Shown here: positions 27,165-37,379 of the stretch, in pieces | Position numbering within the stretch: the first letter of the stretch is position 1 | Layout of the letters: each line of letters opens with the position of its first letter | Source of the DNA: Avibacterium sp. 20-132 | GTDB lineage: Bacteria > Pseudomonadota > Gammaproteobacteria > Enterobacterales > Pasteurellaceae | DNA: 64,000 nt | Assembly (NCBI RefSeq): GCF_023611925.1 | Contig: NZ_CP091456.1 | Location: 124,001 to 188,000, forward strand | Direction of reading: 5' to 3' | The notes under the pieces: generated by a model | The model's input: the letters and a program-made list of their open reading frames with translations, nothing else | Database searches by the model: none | Told to the model about the DNA's origin: nothing | Translations under genes and position numbers: made by a program

Positions 27165-27920
27165 ATGAACAATTTAACATTAGAACAATTAATCAATCAA
27201 AAACTAGATTCTACTAGTATCACCGACTATGCACCGAATGGTTTACAAATACAAGGTAAAGATGAAGTTAAAAAGATCATCACTGGCGTAACAGCAAGCC
27301 AAGCGTTAATTGATTATGCGATTAAACAAAATGCCGATGCCATTTTGGTTCATCACGGCTATTTTTGGAAAAGCGAAAATCCTTGTATTCGAGGAATGAA
27401 AGGTAAGCGAATCAAGGCATTATTGCAAAATGATATTAATCTTTATGCCTATCATTTACCCCTTGATGTTCACCCTGAACTTGGCAATAACGCGCAACTT
27501 GCCGCCTTGCTTGGTATTGAGGATCTCCAACCATTGGAACAAGGAAGATTCAGTATTCCCGTTTACGGGACGTTAAAAACACCAATCAGTGGTGAAGAAT
27601 TGGCACAACGCATTGAACAGCAATTACAACGCAAACCACTTTTTTGTTTGGAAAATGCACCGCACTTCATTCACACGGTGGGCATTTGTACGGGGGGCGG
27701 TCAAGGCTATATTGATCTTGCTGCTCAACAAGGCATTGATGCGTTTATTACGGGTGAAGTTTCGGAGCAAACAATCCATTCAGCGCGAGAACAAGGGATT
27801 AATTTCTTCGCAGCTGGGCATCATTGCACTGAGCGTTATGGTGTCAAAGCCTTAGGAGAATGGCTGGCGAAAAACTACGATGTTGATGTGGCGTTCAAAG
27901 ATATTTACAATCCAGCGTAG
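27165..27920 (+). CDS. Nif3-like dinuclear metal centre protein (YbgI/DUF34 family)
   Basis: This 251-residue protein has the family's paired metal-binding motifs: ILVHHGYFW near residue 63, AYHLPLDVHPELGNN near 100, and FFAAGHHCTERYGVKAL near 215. Its length matches E. coli YbgI. Homologues form hexameric toroids with a two-metal site; the biochemical role is unsettled, although databases often label it GTP cyclohydrolase 1 type 2. No operon partner is evident; lysS lies upstream behind a terminator and fabI downstream has its own promoter region. Confidence 0.88.
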   Translation: MNNLTLEQLINQKLDSTSITDYAPNGLQIQGKDEVKKIITGVTASQALIDYAIKQNADAILVHHGYFWKSENPCIRGMKGKRIKALLQNDINLYAYHLPLDVHPELGNNAQLAALLGIEDLQPLEQGRFSIPVYGTLKTPISGEELAQRIEQQLQRKPLFCLENAPHFIHTVGICTGGGQGYIDLAAQQGIDAFITGEVSEQTIHSAREQGINFFAAGHHCTERYGVKALGEWLAKNYDVDVAFKDIYNPA

Positions 27921-28106
27921 TTAATATCAAGGGAACTGTATTCAGTAAGGCAACATTAACGCTAAATCAACGCCAGTAAAAAAGCAAAGTGCGGTGTAAA
28001 TTTTGCTAAAATTCAGGTCAGCTTTGTATAAGCGCAACTTTTCCCTTATACTAAGCACAATTTTTCACAATACCTAATTCATTAGGTTCATAAAAAGGAA
28101 TAAAAA

Positions 28107-28895
28107 ATGGGTTTCTTAACAGGTAAACGTATTTTAATTACAGGTTTGGCGAGCAATCGTTCTATCGCTTATGGTATTGCTTCAGCAATGAAACGTGAAG
28201 GTGCAGAGCTTGCATTCACTTATTTGAATGACAAATTAAAACCTCGCGTGGAAGAATTTGCCAAAGAATTTGGTTCAGACATTATTCTTCCTCTTGATGT
28301 TGCCAGCGATGAAAATATCACCAACTGTTTTACTGAATTAAGTAAACACTGGGAAAAATTTGATGGTTTTGTCCACGCAATCGCATTTGCTCCAGGCGAT
28401 CAATTAGATGGTGATTATGTTAATGCGGCGACACGTGAAGGCTTTCGCATTGCACACGATATCAGCGCATACAGTTTTGTCGCAATGGCACAAGCAGCAC
28501 GCCCTATGCTTAACCCAAATTCAGGCTTAGTTACCCTCACCTACTTAGGCGCTGAACGCGCTATTCCAAACTACAATGTGATGTGCTTAGCAAAAGCCTC
28601 TCTTGAAGCAAGTACCCGCGTTATGGCAGCCGATCTAGGTAAAGACGGCATCCGTGTCAATGCGATTTCCGCCGGCCCAATTCGCACATTAGCGGCATCC
28701 GGCATTAAAAACTTCAAGAAAATGTTGGCAACCTTTGAAAACACTGCGCCATTACGTCGTACAGTAACCATCGAAGATGTAGGTAATTCCGCCGCTTTCT
28801 TATGCTCTGATTTAGCTTCTGGAGTAACTGGCGAAGTATTGCACGTTGATGCAGGCTTTAGCATTACTGCAATGAGCGAATTAGGTGCAGAATAA
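28107..28895 (+). CDS. fabI: Enoyl-[acyl-carrier-protein] reductase (NADH)
   Basis: This 262-residue SDR-fold protein matches FabI throughout: [17 protein letters not shown] at the NAD site, [16 protein letters not shown], and the catalytic Y-x6-K in [10 protein letters not shown] (Y156, K163). It carries out the last reduction of each fatty acid elongation cycle and is the target of triclosan and diazaborines. Residue 93 is Ala (HAIAFAP), where E. coli has Gly93. The upstream gap holds an uptake signal and an A+T-rich promoter region; a clear terminator follows. Confidence 0.96.
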   Translation: MGFLTGKRILITGLASNRSIAYGIASAMKREGAELAFTYLNDKLKPRVEEFAKEFGSDIILPLDVASDENITNCFTELSKHWEKFDGFVHAIAFAPGDQLDGDYVNAATREGFRIAHDISAYSFVAMAQAARPMLNPNSGLVTLTYLGAERAIPNYNVMCLAKASLEASTRVMAADLGKDGIRVNAISAGPIRTLAASGIKNFKKMLATFENTAPLRRTVTIEDVGNSAAFLCSDLASGVTGEVLHVDAGFSITAMSELGAE

Positions 28896-28914
28896 ATTTA
28901 ACCTCGAACAAAAT

Positions 28915-28941
28915 AAGGCAGACCTATAACGTCTGCCTTTT
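28915..28941 (+). terminator. Rho-independent terminator between fabI and rnb
   Basis: AAGGCAGAC and GTCTGCCTT form a perfect 9-bp stem around CTATAAC, running into TTTTG. Confidence 0.9.
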
Positions 28942-28964
28942 GTCGTTTATTAAGAAGAAATGAT

Positions 28965-30944
28965 ATGTTTCAAAATAATCCCCTATTATCTCAATTAAAA
29001 CAACAAATTCGTGATAGCAAACCTGTCGTTGAAGGTATGGTACGCGGTTCAGACAAAGCATTTGGCTTTTTAGAAACGGACAAAAAAAGCTACTTCATTC
29101 CTCCTGCGGCAATGAAAAAAGTGATGCACGGCGATAAAATCAAAGCACGCATTGAAACGGTCGGCGATAAAGAACAAGCCGAACCAGAAGAACTGATCGA
29201 GCCAATGCTCACTCGTTTTATCGCTAAAGTGCGGTTCAATAAAGACAAAAAATTGCAAGTCTTGGTGGATCATCCACAAATCAATCAACCTATTGGTGCC
29301 AATAAAGTTAAAACGGTTACCGAAGACTTACAAGAAGGCGATTGGGTGGTGGCTGAATTGAAAACCCACCCATTACGCGATGACCGTTTTTTATTTGCTC
29401 AAATCACCCAATTTATTTGCTCACAACGTGATGAATTTGCCCCTTGGTGGGTAACCTTAGCGCGCCATCAACAGTCTCGCTACCCTGTTCAGGGACAAGA
29501 TCATTATGAAATGCTTGATAAACAACTACGTGAGGATTTGACCGCACTTCATTTTGTTACGATTGATAGCGAAAGCACCCAAGATATGGATGATGCGCTT
29601 TATATTGAACAGCTTGATGAAAACGGGCAACAAGTCGGCTGGAAATTAGTGGTTGCCATTGCCGATCCTACTGCTTATATTGATGAAAATTCAATCATTG
29701 AACAAGAAGCCAAGCAACGCTGTTTCACCAATTACCTTCCGGGTTTTAACATTCCAATGTTGCCGAGAGAGCTTTCAGATGAACTCTGTTCACTGATGGA
29801 AAATGAAGTGCGTCCTGCATTAGTTTGTCATATTGAAATTGATTTACAAGGCAATCTCCGTAGCAAACCTCTTTTCCAATCCGCTCAGATCCAGTCAAAA
29901 GCGAAATTAGCCTATAATAATGTGTCGGATTACTTAGAACAGCAAGACAATGCTTGGCAACCAAATGACGAAGCCACCAAAAATCAAATCGATCTGCTTC
30001 ATCAATTTACCTTAGCACGAATCCAATGGCGTAAAACCAATGCTTTGCTATTTAAAGAAAAGCCTGATTACAGCTTTAAATTGGCTGAAAATGGAAAAGT
30101 TGAGGCAATCGTTGCCGAATATCGCCGTATTGCCAATCAAATTGTCGAAGAAGCAATGATCCTCGCTAATATCTGTGCGGCGCATTATCTTAATGAAACA
30201 GCACAATGTGGTATTTTTAATACCCATTCAGGCTTTGATAGCAAAAACCTAACTTCCGCACAACAGTTTCTCCTTTCTCAGTTAGCAAATGAAGAGAGTG
30301 AAGCCGAACTAAAAACACGTTATTCCACTGAAAACCTCGCAACACTTGAGGGCTATTGTCGTATGCGACACGATATTGAACCGATTGAGGGAGATTATCT
30401 AGAGCTACGCTTACGCCGCTACCTCACCTTTGCGGAATTTAAAGCAGAATTAGCACCGCACTTTGGTTTAGGGCTAGAAGGTTATGCGACTTGGACATCT
30501 CCAATTCGTAAATACTGTGATATGGTGAATCATCGCCTCATCAAAGCAAGCTTAACAACGCAGCAATATCAAAAACCGAGCGACGCAGTACTACAACGCT
30601 TACAAGAGGCACGCCGGCAAAATCGTTTGATCGAGCGTGATATTGCGGATTGGCTATACTGCCGTTATTTAGCCGACAAAGTAGAAAGCAAACCGCAATT
30701 TGACGCTGAAATTCAAGATGTAATGCGTAGCGGATTGCGTGTGTTATTGTTAGAAAATGGCGCGTCAATGTTTATCCCCGCTTCCACCATTCACAATAAT
30801 AAGGAAGAAATACAAGTCAACCCTGACGAAATCGCCCTTTATATCAAAGGTGAAAAAGCTTATAAAATCGGCGACAAAATACAAGTGATACTCACCGAAG
30901 TGAAAGAAGAAACTCGGAGTATTATTGGGCAGGTCGTGAATTAA
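28965..30944 (+). CDS. rnb: Exoribonuclease II
   Basis: This 659-residue protein has N-terminal cold-shock domains (about 20-170), an RNB catalytic domain with DSESTQDMDDALYIEQ (catalytic aspartates near residues 200-210) and a C-terminal S1 domain. Its length is close to E. coli RNase II (644), and it lacks the long C-terminal extension of RNase R. It degrades single-stranded RNA 3' to 5'. It stands convergent to the porin gene. Confidence 0.94.
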   Translation: MFQNNPLLSQLKQQIRDSKPVVEGMVRGSDKAFGFLETDKKSYFIPPAAMKKVMHGDKIKARIETVGDKEQAEPEELIEPMLTRFIAKVRFNKDKKLQVLVDHPQINQPIGANKVKTVTEDLQEGDWVVAELKTHPLRDDRFLFAQITQFICSQRDEFAPWWVTLARHQQSRYPVQGQDHYEMLDKQLREDLTALHFVTIDSESTQDMDDALYIEQLDENGQQVGWKLVVAIADPTAYIDENSIIEQEAKQRCFTNYLPGFNIPMLPRELSDELCSLMENEVRPALVCHIEIDLQGNLRSKPLFQSAQIQSKAKLAYNNVSDYLEQQDNAWQPNDEATKNQIDLLHQFTLARIQWRKTNALLFKEKPDYSFKLAENGKVEAIVAEYRRIANQIVEEAMILANICAAHYLNETAQCGIFNTHSGFDSKNLTSAQQFLLSQLANEESEAELKTRYSTENLATLEGYCRMRHDIEPIEGDYLELRLRRYLTFAEFKAELAPHFGLGLEGYATWTSPIRKYCDMVNHRLIKASLTTQQYQKPSDAVLQRLQEARRQNRLIERDIADWLYCRYLADKVESKPQFDAEIQDVMRSGLRVLLLENGASMFIPASTIHNNKEEIQVNPDEIALYIKGEKAYKIGDKIQVILTEVKEETRSIIGQVVN

Positions 30945-30964
30945 GCTTTTGCCGAAAACAAATA

Positions 30965-31005
30965 GGCCACCTAAATTTAGACAATACACTAATTTAAGGG
31001 TGGCC
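30965..31005. repeat. Imperfect inverted repeat between rnb and the porin gene
   Basis: GGCCACC-TAAATT at 30965-30977 is the inverted partner of AATTTA-AGGGTGGCC at 30991-31005, with a two-base bulge and a 13-base loop. It could be a bidirectional terminator for the convergent genes, though no T run follows closely on either strand. A relic of a small mobile element is an alternative. Confidence 0.5.
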
Positions 31006-31043
31006 CATTATTTATCGTACGGATTTAAATCAAACTATTAATA

Positions 31044-32135
31044 TTAGAATAAGAAACGCGCACCCAATGCTACACGATGGTTTGCTTTTCCTTTTGTGTT
31101 CAACACTTTACCATCTTGTGTAACTTTACCTTTACCACCCTCAAGATACACAACAAGGTTTTTATTAAAGCGATGATCTACACCTAACATCCAACCGCGC
31201 ATTTTTAACGCTTTCGCTGCTGGGTCTGCTTTTTTACCTGTTGCAAAATAGTATTCTCCATAAACAGCATTTTGTGGCGTTGCCATTACTTTTAAGCCCA
31301 CTAAGAAACGGTTATTTTTATGCAACGTTGCTTTATAACCTGCGACTTTTTGGAAACCAATATTACCACTTTCAACACCTGTTTTAGACACTTTACCAAA
31401 TGCCCAGTCAAAGCCTAGTGTAACAAGTTTGTTATAGGTAAGATCAAAACCAACACCACCACGTTTAAGTTTGAATTCTTTGGCTTTGGTATTGTCCTCA
31501 GATTGAGTTACCGCAGAATAACCCGAACCAAAACGAACATCAAAATCACCAAAGCTATTATCATAGAATACACCTACACCATAGCCTTGACCTTCATCCC
31601 AGCCAGTTGTACCGCTTGAAGTTTGGTTCGCTTTATTCGCTTGTCCAAAGTAATAATCTGCGGCAAAACGGAAACCAGCAAATTTGTTAGACATAAATGT
31701 TGCAGCTTTTTTATGCCCATCGAAGAAAATATTACCGCCACCATCATAAGTATAATTTGCTTTAGGGATGTTATCACCTAAGTTTAATTGACGACCAAAG
31801 GTTAAAGTACCCACATCATTTTGTTTCACACCAACAAATAAACGATGTGTTCTTAAATTATTTCCAATGGCATCCGCTGCCCCACTACCGCTAGAAAAAC
31901 GAAGCTCTGCGCCACCAAATACTTGAAAACCCGCCCCGACATCTTGATATGCTCTTACACGCACACGTGAACCAATATCACGTAAATCATTGCGTCGCTC
32001 TGAATCATTACGCAATTCAAAGTGCATACGACCATCTAAATCAATTTTTGTTCCTTCTTTTTCATAGATTACAGTGGCATTTGCGGTGGCTGAAACCATT
32101 GCTGTTACAGCTAATGCGATAAGTGTCTTTTTCAT
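31044..32135 (-). CDS. Major outer-membrane porin (OmpP2/OmpH family)
   Basis: This 363-residue protein has a signal peptide cleaved after ANA (residue 20) and a Gram-negative porin barrel that starts TVIYEKEGTKIDLDGRMHFE and ends in a C-terminal phenylalanine (GARFLF), the usual BAM signal. The internal YDGGGNIFFDGHKKAA segment and repeated aromatic strands match Pasteurellaceae trimeric porins. It admits small hydrophilic solutes and is usually the most abundant surface protein, with variable loops under host selection. It is a monocistronic gene with a long A+T-rich upstream region. Confidence 0.92.
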   Translation of the reverse strand: MKKTLIALAVTAMVSATANATVIYEKEGTKIDLDGRMHFELRNDSERRNDLRDIGSRVRVRAYQDVGAGFQVFGGAELRFSSGSGAADAIGNNLRTHRLFVGVKQNDVGTLTFGRQLNLGDNIPKANYTYDGGGNIFFDGHKKAATFMSNKFAGFRFAADYYFGQANKANQTSSGTTGWDEGQGYGVGVFYDNSFGDFDVRFGSGYSAVTQSEDNTKAKEFKLKRGGVGFDLTYNKLVTLGFDWAFGKVSKTGVESGNIGFQKVAGYKATLHKNNRFLVGLKVMATPQNAVYGEYYFATGKKADPAAKALKMRGWMLGVDHRFNKNLVVYLEGGKGKVTQDGKVLNTKGKANHRVALGARFLF

Positions 32136-32625
32136 AATGAACTTCCTTTGTTTAAGGTCTTTTATACCCGACAGAATAAAACCCCAATTTCTATCAATCC
32201 GATATTAATTAACCAAAAATAATTTCGGTTGGAAATAATATAGGTAGGTTATTTTTTTCTGTCAAAAACAGGGAACTTTTAAACAAATGAAAAATATGAA
32301 ATAAAAACATATAGTTAAAACAAATAAGAAAAATATACCAAATGAAAAAATGTGATCTCCGCCTCACTTTTATTAACCGAAATCCGTTTTCTTCTCTGCA
32401 TATAGAAACCTAACATATTGATAAACAACCAATTAAAACTACTCCAATTATCTTTATAAAACAACATTTCATAAAAAATAAAATAAACAGGTATTTTATT
32501 TAATAATGTGCAACAGATCACAATTTATCATCTAATTCAGAAACACAATGCACTATGTTTTGCGACATTCTTCGCCACTCCCCCAAGTACTGAGTTGCTT
32601 TCTTTTTACTTTGAAAAACGTCAAT
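32136..32625. other. Long A+T-rich leader/intergenic region upstream of the porin gene
   Basis: About 490 bases without a supported gene. It must hold the porin promoter and 5' leader. A 68-codon open frame on the minus strand has no recognisable product and looks accidental. No clear operator or RNA gene is seen. Confidence 0.6.
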
Positions 32626-32672
32626 AAAAATGACCGCACTTTGATCTTCAAACCAAAGTGTGGTCATTTTTT
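32626..32672 (-). terminator. Terminator of epmA built from paired uptake signals
   Basis: AAATGACCGCACTTTG pairs with CAAAGTGTGGTCATTT around a short loop, with runs of A and T outside. One arm carries an exact uptake signal complement (ACCGCACTT), the other a one-base variant. Confidence 0.85.
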
Positions 32673-32686
32673 ATGATTTTTCTTAA

Positions 32687-33658
32687 TTAAGCATTTTCTA
32701 TACTAAATGCAACCACTTCACTGATATTTTTTGCACCAAGTGCAATCATAATTAAACGATCTACACCTAGGGCTACGCCAGCACAATTTGGCACACCAGC
32801 TTGAAGTGCAGCGAGAAAACGCTCATCAAGTTGGCGGATTGGTAAACCTAATTGTTCACGTTGGCGGTTATCTTGTTCAAAGCGATGGCGTTGTTCGTTT
32901 GCATCAGTAAGTTCATTAAAGCCGTTAGCCAATTCAATGCCTTTATAGTAGAACTCAAAACGCTCTGCCACACGGTGATCTTCTGAGCTAATTTGTGCTA
33001 ATGCTGCTTGTGTTGCGGGGAAATGATAAATGGCAACGGGGCGTTCTTGTCCAATATTTGGTTCAACCACAGCGCTGAATAAAAATTGTAGTAAGGTATC
33101 TCTCTCTTCATTTTCTGCTTGTTCCAGATGATATTCTTTCGCTTTGGCAATTAATTCTTCACGAGAGGCAGAAAGCGGATCTAGCCCGACATATTCTTGA
33201 AAGGCAAATTGATATGTCATACTTTCTGCGGGAGCGCAATCTAAAATTTGCTGTAATAAATCATCCACTTCATTGATAAGACGGTACATATCAAAATGCG
33301 GACGATACCATTCCAACATCGTGAACTCTGGGTTATGTTTTGTGCCAGCTTCTTCATTGCGGAACACTTTACAAAGCTGAAAAATCGCCCCACTTCCCGC
33401 AGCCAGTAGGCGTTTCATTGGGTATTCTGGGCTAGTTGAGAGCCATAAGGTTTTTGATTGATGTTTAAACGGTGAGGTGAATTCTGTGCTAAAGGTGGCA
33501 AGATGCACATCCGTTACGCCGAATTCACTTAAAATTGGTGTTTCGACTTCTAGCAATCCTCTGTCAGTAAAAAAGCGACGAATTTCAGCCATAATTTTGG
33601 CGCGAGCTAATAAATTTTGAATACTGGCTGTTGGTCGCCATTGTTCATTTTCAGTCAT
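32687..33658 (-). CDS. epmA: Elongation factor P--(R)-beta-lysine ligase
   Basis: This 323-residue protein resembles the catalytic core of class II lysyl-tRNA synthetase without the anticodon domain. Motif 2 appears as [21 protein letters not shown] and motif 3 as [15 protein letters not shown]. EpmA attaches beta-lysine to EF-P, helping ribosomes through polyproline stretches. The divergent placement next to the frd operon is the usual gammaproteobacterial arrangement. Confidence 0.94.
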   Translation of the reverse strand: MTENEQWRPTASIQNLLARAKIMAEIRRFFTDRGLLEVETPILSEFGVTDVHLATFSTEFTSPFKHQSKTLWLSTSPEYPMKRLLAAGSGAIFQLCKVFRNEEAGTKHNPEFTMLEWYRPHFDMYRLINEVDDLLQQILDCAPAESMTYQFAFQEYVGLDPLSASREELIAKAKEYHLEQAENEERDTLLQFLFSAVVEPNIGQERPVAIYHFPATQAALAQISSEDHRVAERFEFYYKGIELANGFNELTDANEQRHRFEQDNRQREQLGLPIRQLDERFLAALQAGVPNCAGVALGVDRLIMIALGAKNISEVVAFSIENA

Positions 33659-33800
33659 AAAGTGCCTCAGTCAATTCCTTTGTAAGAAAAGTGCGGTTAT
33701 TTTACCTGAAATTTTTCAACAAGATGAGTTATTTTTACGCAATGTATTCATTCTAAAAGAGAAAAATTCTCATTAAGCTAGAGGATTCTCTCTAACTTTT

Positions 33801-33814
33801 TTGAGTTAGATCAC
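33801..33814 (+). promoter_or_regulatory. Putative FNR site upstream of frdA
   Basis: TTGAGTTAGATCAC matches the FNR consensus TTGAT-N4-ATCAA at four of five bases in each half. It lies about 113 bases before the frdA start. FNR activation of frd under anaerobiosis is well established in relatives; the sequence also has some likeness to a CRP site. Confidence 0.6.
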
Positions 33815-33916
33815 ACTTTGAAGCTTTGCTCGCATTTTTTGATAAAAAAGTCTGATTTATTTTATAAAAGCGTGGCAAAATAAACTTACCCTAATAAATT
33901 TCATCTACTTTATATT

Positions 33917-33924
33917 GGAGGAAA
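33917..33924 (+). promoter_or_regulatory. Ribosome binding site fixing a GTG start for frdA
   Basis: GGAGGAAA ends just before GTG at 33927 with ideal spacing. An upstream TTG at 33915 overlaps this site and cannot use it. Confidence 0.85.
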
Positions 33925-33926
33925 TC

Positions 33927-35726
33927 GTGCAAACTGTTAATGTCGATATTGCAATTGTTGGCGCTGGTGGCGGTGGTTTACGAGCAGCAATTGCAGCAGC
34001 ACAGGCAAATCCAAACCTTAAAATTGCCTTAGTTTCAAAAGTTTACCCTATGCGTAGCCATACTGTCGCTGCCGAAGGCGGCGCGGCTGCCGTGATCAAG
34101 GAAGAAGATTCTTATGAAAAACATTTCCACGATACCGTAGCAGGGGGCGATTGGTTATGTGAACAAGATGTGGTGGAATACTTTGTAGAACATTCCCCTG
34201 TTGAGATGACGCAGTTAGAACGCTGGGGCTGTCCTTGGAGTCGTAAACAAGATGGTGATGTGAATGTGCGCCGTTTCGGTGGAATGAAAATTGAACGTAC
34301 TTGGTTTGCTGCCGACAAAACAGGCTTCCACTTGTTACATACCCTCTTCCAAACTTCAATGCAATTCCCACAAATTCAACGCTTTGACGAACATTTTGTG
34401 TTAGATATTCTGGTTGATGATGGTCACGCGCGTGGTATGGTGGCAATGAATATGATGGAAGGCACATTGGTACAAATCAATGCAAATGCTGTGATTATCG
34501 CCACTGGTGGTGGTTGCCGTGCGTTCCGCTTTAATACAAATGGCGGTATTGTAACGGGTGATGGATTATCAATGGCATATCGTCACGGTGTGCCATTGCG
34601 TGATATGGAGTTTGTGCAATATCACCCAACAGGTTTACCAAATACGGGAATTCTGATGACTGAGGGATGCCGTGGTGAAGGGGGCATTTTAGTCAATAAA
34701 GATGGCTATCGCTATTTGCAAGATTATGGTTTAGGCCCTGAAACGCCAATTGGTAAACCTGAAAATAAATATATGGAATTAGGTCCGCGTGATAAAGTGT
34801 CGCAAGCATTCTGGCAAGAATGGCGTAAAGGCAATACCTTAAAAACGGAAAAAGGGGTAGATGTGGTTCACCTTGATTTACGCCATTTAGGTGAAAAATA
34901 TTTGCACGAACGTTTACCATTTATTTGTGAACTCGCTAATGCTTATGAAGGCGTTGATCCTGCTAAAGCACCTATTCCCGTGCGTCCTGTTGTGCATTAT
35001 ACAATGGGTGGGATTGAAGTGGATTTCAACAGTGAAACTCGCATTAAAGGGTTATTTGCTGTGGGTGAATGTGCTTCTTCAGGTTTGCATGGGGCGAACC
35101 GTTTAGGTTCAAATTCATTAGCGGAACTTGTTGTGCTAGGACGTGTTGCAGGGGAATATGCCGCTCAACGCGCAAGTGAAGCAAGCCCTGCAAACCAAAA
35201 TGCAGTCAATGCACAAGCACAAGATGTGGTACAACGTTTAGAAGATCTTTATAACCAAGAAGGTACAGAATCTTGGTCACAAATTCGTGATGAGATGGGC
35301 GATTCAATGGAAGAAGGTTGCGGTATTTATCGTACTCAAGAAAGTATGCAACAAACAGTTGATAAAATTGCCGAGCTAAAAGAACGTTATAAACGGATTC
35401 GTATTGCCGATCGCTCAAGTGTCTTCAACACCAATGTGCTTTATACTGTTGAACTTGGCTATATTTTAGATGTTGCACAATCTATCGCTAATTCGGCGAT
35501 TGAACGTAAAGAATCTCGTGGTGCTCACCAACGTTTAGACTATACAGAACGTGATGATGTGAATTATTTAAAACACACCTTAGCTTTCTATAATGCAGAA
35601 GGTGCGCCTCGCATTGAATATAGCCCAGTAAAAATCACAAAATCTCAACCTGCAAAACGTGTTTATGGTGCGGAAGCAGAAGCTCAAGAAGCAGCTGCAA
35701 AAGCTAAGGAGCAAGCAAATGGCTAA
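33927..35726 (+). CDS. frdA: Fumarate reductase flavoprotein subunit
   Basis: This 599-residue subunit starts at GTG ([17 protein letters not shown]), aligning with the family's MQT start. The FAD-binding Rossmann motif GAGGGG is at 12-17, the covalent-FAD histidine is H45 in [10 protein letters not shown], and active-site blocks HPTGLP and GCRGEGG follow. It reduces fumarate to succinate as the terminal step of anaerobic respiration, on the cytoplasmic face of the FrdCD anchor. Its stop overlaps the frdB start by eight bases. Confidence 0.96.
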   Translation: MQTVNVDIAIVGAGGGGLRAAIAAAQANPNLKIALVSKVYPMRSHTVAAEGGAAAVIKEEDSYEKHFHDTVAGGDWLCEQDVVEYFVEHSPVEMTQLERWGCPWSRKQDGDVNVRRFGGMKIERTWFAADKTGFHLLHTLFQTSMQFPQIQRFDEHFVLDILVDDGHARGMVAMNMMEGTLVQINANAVIIATGGGCRAFRFNTNGGIVTGDGLSMAYRHGVPLRDMEFVQYHPTGLPNTGILMTEGCRGEGGILVNKDGYRYLQDYGLGPETPIGKPENKYMELGPRDKVSQAFWQEWRKGNTLKTEKGVDVVHLDLRHLGEKYLHERLPFICELANAYEGVDPAKAPIPVRPVVHYTMGGIEVDFNSETRIKGLFAVGECASSGLHGANRLGSNSLAELVVLGRVAGEYAAQRASEASPANQNAVNAQAQDVVQRLEDLYNQEGTESWSQIRDEMGDSMEEGCGIYRTQESMQQTVDKIAELKERYKRIRIADRSSVFNTNVLYTVELGYILDVAQSIANSAIERKESRGAHQRLDYTERDDVNYLKHTLAFYNAEGAPRIEYSPVKITKSQPAKRVYGAEAEAQEAAAKAKEQANG

Positions 35727-36489
35727 TCAAGCGATTATGAATGTTGAAGTTCTGCGTTATAACCCAGAGCAAGATAAAGAACCTTATTTAAGAACCTATC
35801 AAGTGCCTTATGATAGCCAAACTTCATTGCTTGATGCGCTTGGCTATATTAAAGACAAACTTGAGCCTGAACTGTCTTATCGTTGGTCTTGCCGTATGGC
35901 AATTTGTGGTTCTTGCGGAATGATGGTCAATAATAAACCTAAACTTGCCTGTAAAACATTTTTGCGTGATTACAGTGGACATATGCGTATTGAACCGTTG
36001 GCTAATTTCCCAATTGAACGGGATCTTGTTGTTGATCTAAGCCACTTTATTGAAAGTCTAGAAAGTATTAAACCTTATATTATTGGTAATGAAGCGCCAC
36101 CACTAGATGGTAATCCGCATCCATCTGCTGAATTGGCAAAAAGTCGAACCAAACAAACACCCGCACAATTAGAGAAATATCGCCAGTTCTCAATGTGTAT
36201 TAATTGCGGGCTATGTTATGCAGCTTGCCCACAATTTGGCTTAAATCCTGAATTTGTAGGTCCAGCTGCGATTACACTTGCTCATCGTTATAACCTTGAT
36301 AACCGTGATCACGGCAAAGCAGAACGGATGAAAATTCTGAATGGGGATAATGGGGTATGGAGCTGCACATTCGTGGGTTACTGCTCAGAAGTTTGTCCAA
36401 AACACGTTAATCCAGCCTCCGCTGTTAACCAAGGCAAAATCGAAAGTGCAAAAGATTATGTTTTGGCAATGTTAAAACCACAAAACTAA
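35719..36489 (+). CDS. frdB: Fumarate reductase iron-sulfur subunit
   Basis: This 256-residue subunit starts at the ATG at 35719, preceded by AAGGAG inside frdA; a longer frame from 35659 lies wholly within frdA and lacks support. It has the [2Fe-2S] cysteines ([12 protein letters not shown] and a later C), the [4Fe-4S] motif [12 protein letters not shown] and the [3Fe-4S] motif [15 protein letters not shown]. It carries electrons from menaquinol at the membrane anchor to FrdA. Confidence 0.96.
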   Translation: MANQAIMNVEVLRYNPEQDKEPYLRTYQVPYDSQTSLLDALGYIKDKLEPELSYRWSCRMAICGSCGMMVNNKPKLACKTFLRDYSGHMRIEPLANFPIERDLVVDLSHFIESLESIKPYIIGNEAPPLDGNPHPSAELAKSRTKQTPAQLEKYRQFSMCINCGLCYAACPQFGLNPEFVGPAAITLAHRYNLDNRDHGKAERMKILNGDNGVWSCTFVGYCSEVCPKHVNPASAVNQGKIESAKDYVLAMLKPQN

Positions 36490-36500
36490 GGAGGAGTAAA

Positions 36501-36893
36501 ATGACAGCAACCGCAAGCAAACGCAAAAAATATGTGCGTGAAATCACGCCAACTTGGTGGAAAAAGTTAGATTTTTACAAATTTTATGTATTACGCGAAA
36601 GCACTGCAGTTCCTACTCTTTGGTTTTGTTTAGAACTATTCTATGGGTTAATCTCTTTAGGAAATGGAACTTTTGCAACCAACTTTATTCATTTTTTACA
36701 AAATCCCGTCGTTGTGATATTGAACATCATCACGCTTGGTGCCGTGTTATTAAATAGCTTTACATTTTTTAATATGGCTCCTCAGATGGTAAATATCATT
36801 GTAAAAAATGAGCGTATCAATGCGACATTACTTTCTCGCATTTTCTGGGCGATCACTGCATTGGTGAGTATTATTGTCTTAATCTTAGTATAG
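36501..36893 (+). CDS. frdC: Fumarate reductase membrane anchor subunit C
   Basis: This 130-residue protein has three hydrophobic segments and the family start [28 protein letters not shown] (shown in part), with a conserved glutamate before the first helix. It anchors FrdAB and forms part of the quinol site. It follows frdB by 11 bases with an AAGGAGG ribosome site. Confidence 0.94.
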   Translation: MTATASKRKKYVREITPTWWKKLDFYKFYVLRESTAVPTLWFCLELFYGLISLGNGTFATNFIHFLQNPVVVILNIITLGAVLLNSFTFFNMAPQMVNIIVKNERINATLLSRIFWAITALVSIIVLILV

Positions 36894-36903
36894 GAATGAG
36901 CAT

Positions 36904-37248
36904 ATGAACAAACAAAATCCAAAACGTTCTAATGAACCTGCTGTATGGCTATTATTTGGTGCAGGTGGCGCAATCAGTGCGGTATTCTTTCCCGTTCTTG
37001 TACTGATTTTCGGCTTTTTACTCCCTTTTGGGTTAGTTTCGCCAGAAAATATTATTGCATTTGCTGGAACTTGGATCGGAAAATTAATTATTCTTGCCTT
37101 ATTAATTTTCCCAGCGTGGTGTGGTATTCATCGTGTCCATCTAGGTTTACACGATTTTAAAGTACATATTCCTGCAGCTGGATTTATTTTTTATGGACTT
37201 GCCGGATTATTTTCATTACTGACGCTTTTCGCTGTATGGCATATTTAA
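36904..37248 (+). CDS. frdD: Fumarate reductase membrane anchor subunit D
   Basis: This 114-residue protein has three membrane segments and the conserved [11 protein letters not shown] block near residue 80. With FrdC it binds quinone and anchors the enzyme. It ends the operon and is followed by a strong terminator. Confidence 0.94.
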   Translation: MNKQNPKRSNEPAVWLLFGAGGAISAVFFPVLVLIFGFLLPFGLVSPENIIAFAGTWIGKLIILALLIFPAWCGIHRVHLGLHDFKVHIPAAGFIFYGLAGLFSLLTLFAVWHI

Positions 37249-37268
37249 ATTCATTGTGATAGAGAAAC

Positions 37269-37298
37269 AAAAGACCTTTTCGATTGAAAAGGTCTTTT
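37269..37298 (+). terminator. Rho-independent terminator of frdABCD
   Basis: AAAAGACCTTTTC and GAAAAGGTCTTTT form a perfect 13-bp stem around a four-base loop. It is symmetric and may also serve the convergent rlmKL. Confidence 0.92.
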
Positions 37299-37379
37299 AT
37301 TATTGCTTGATTTTTTGCTATGTAAGTTTGAAATAAAGCAAGGCAAGTCCATACAGTACTACGCCAATATTTAATGGCT

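Noticed and set aside
32351..32368. CRP-like TGTGA...TCACT upstream of the porin
   Set aside because: The half-sites are separated by eight bases, not six, so it is unlikely to be a CRP site.
32315..32521. 68-codon minus-strand frame upstream of the porin
   Set aside because: It lies in A+T-rich leader sequence, lacks a good ribosome site and matches no family I recognise.
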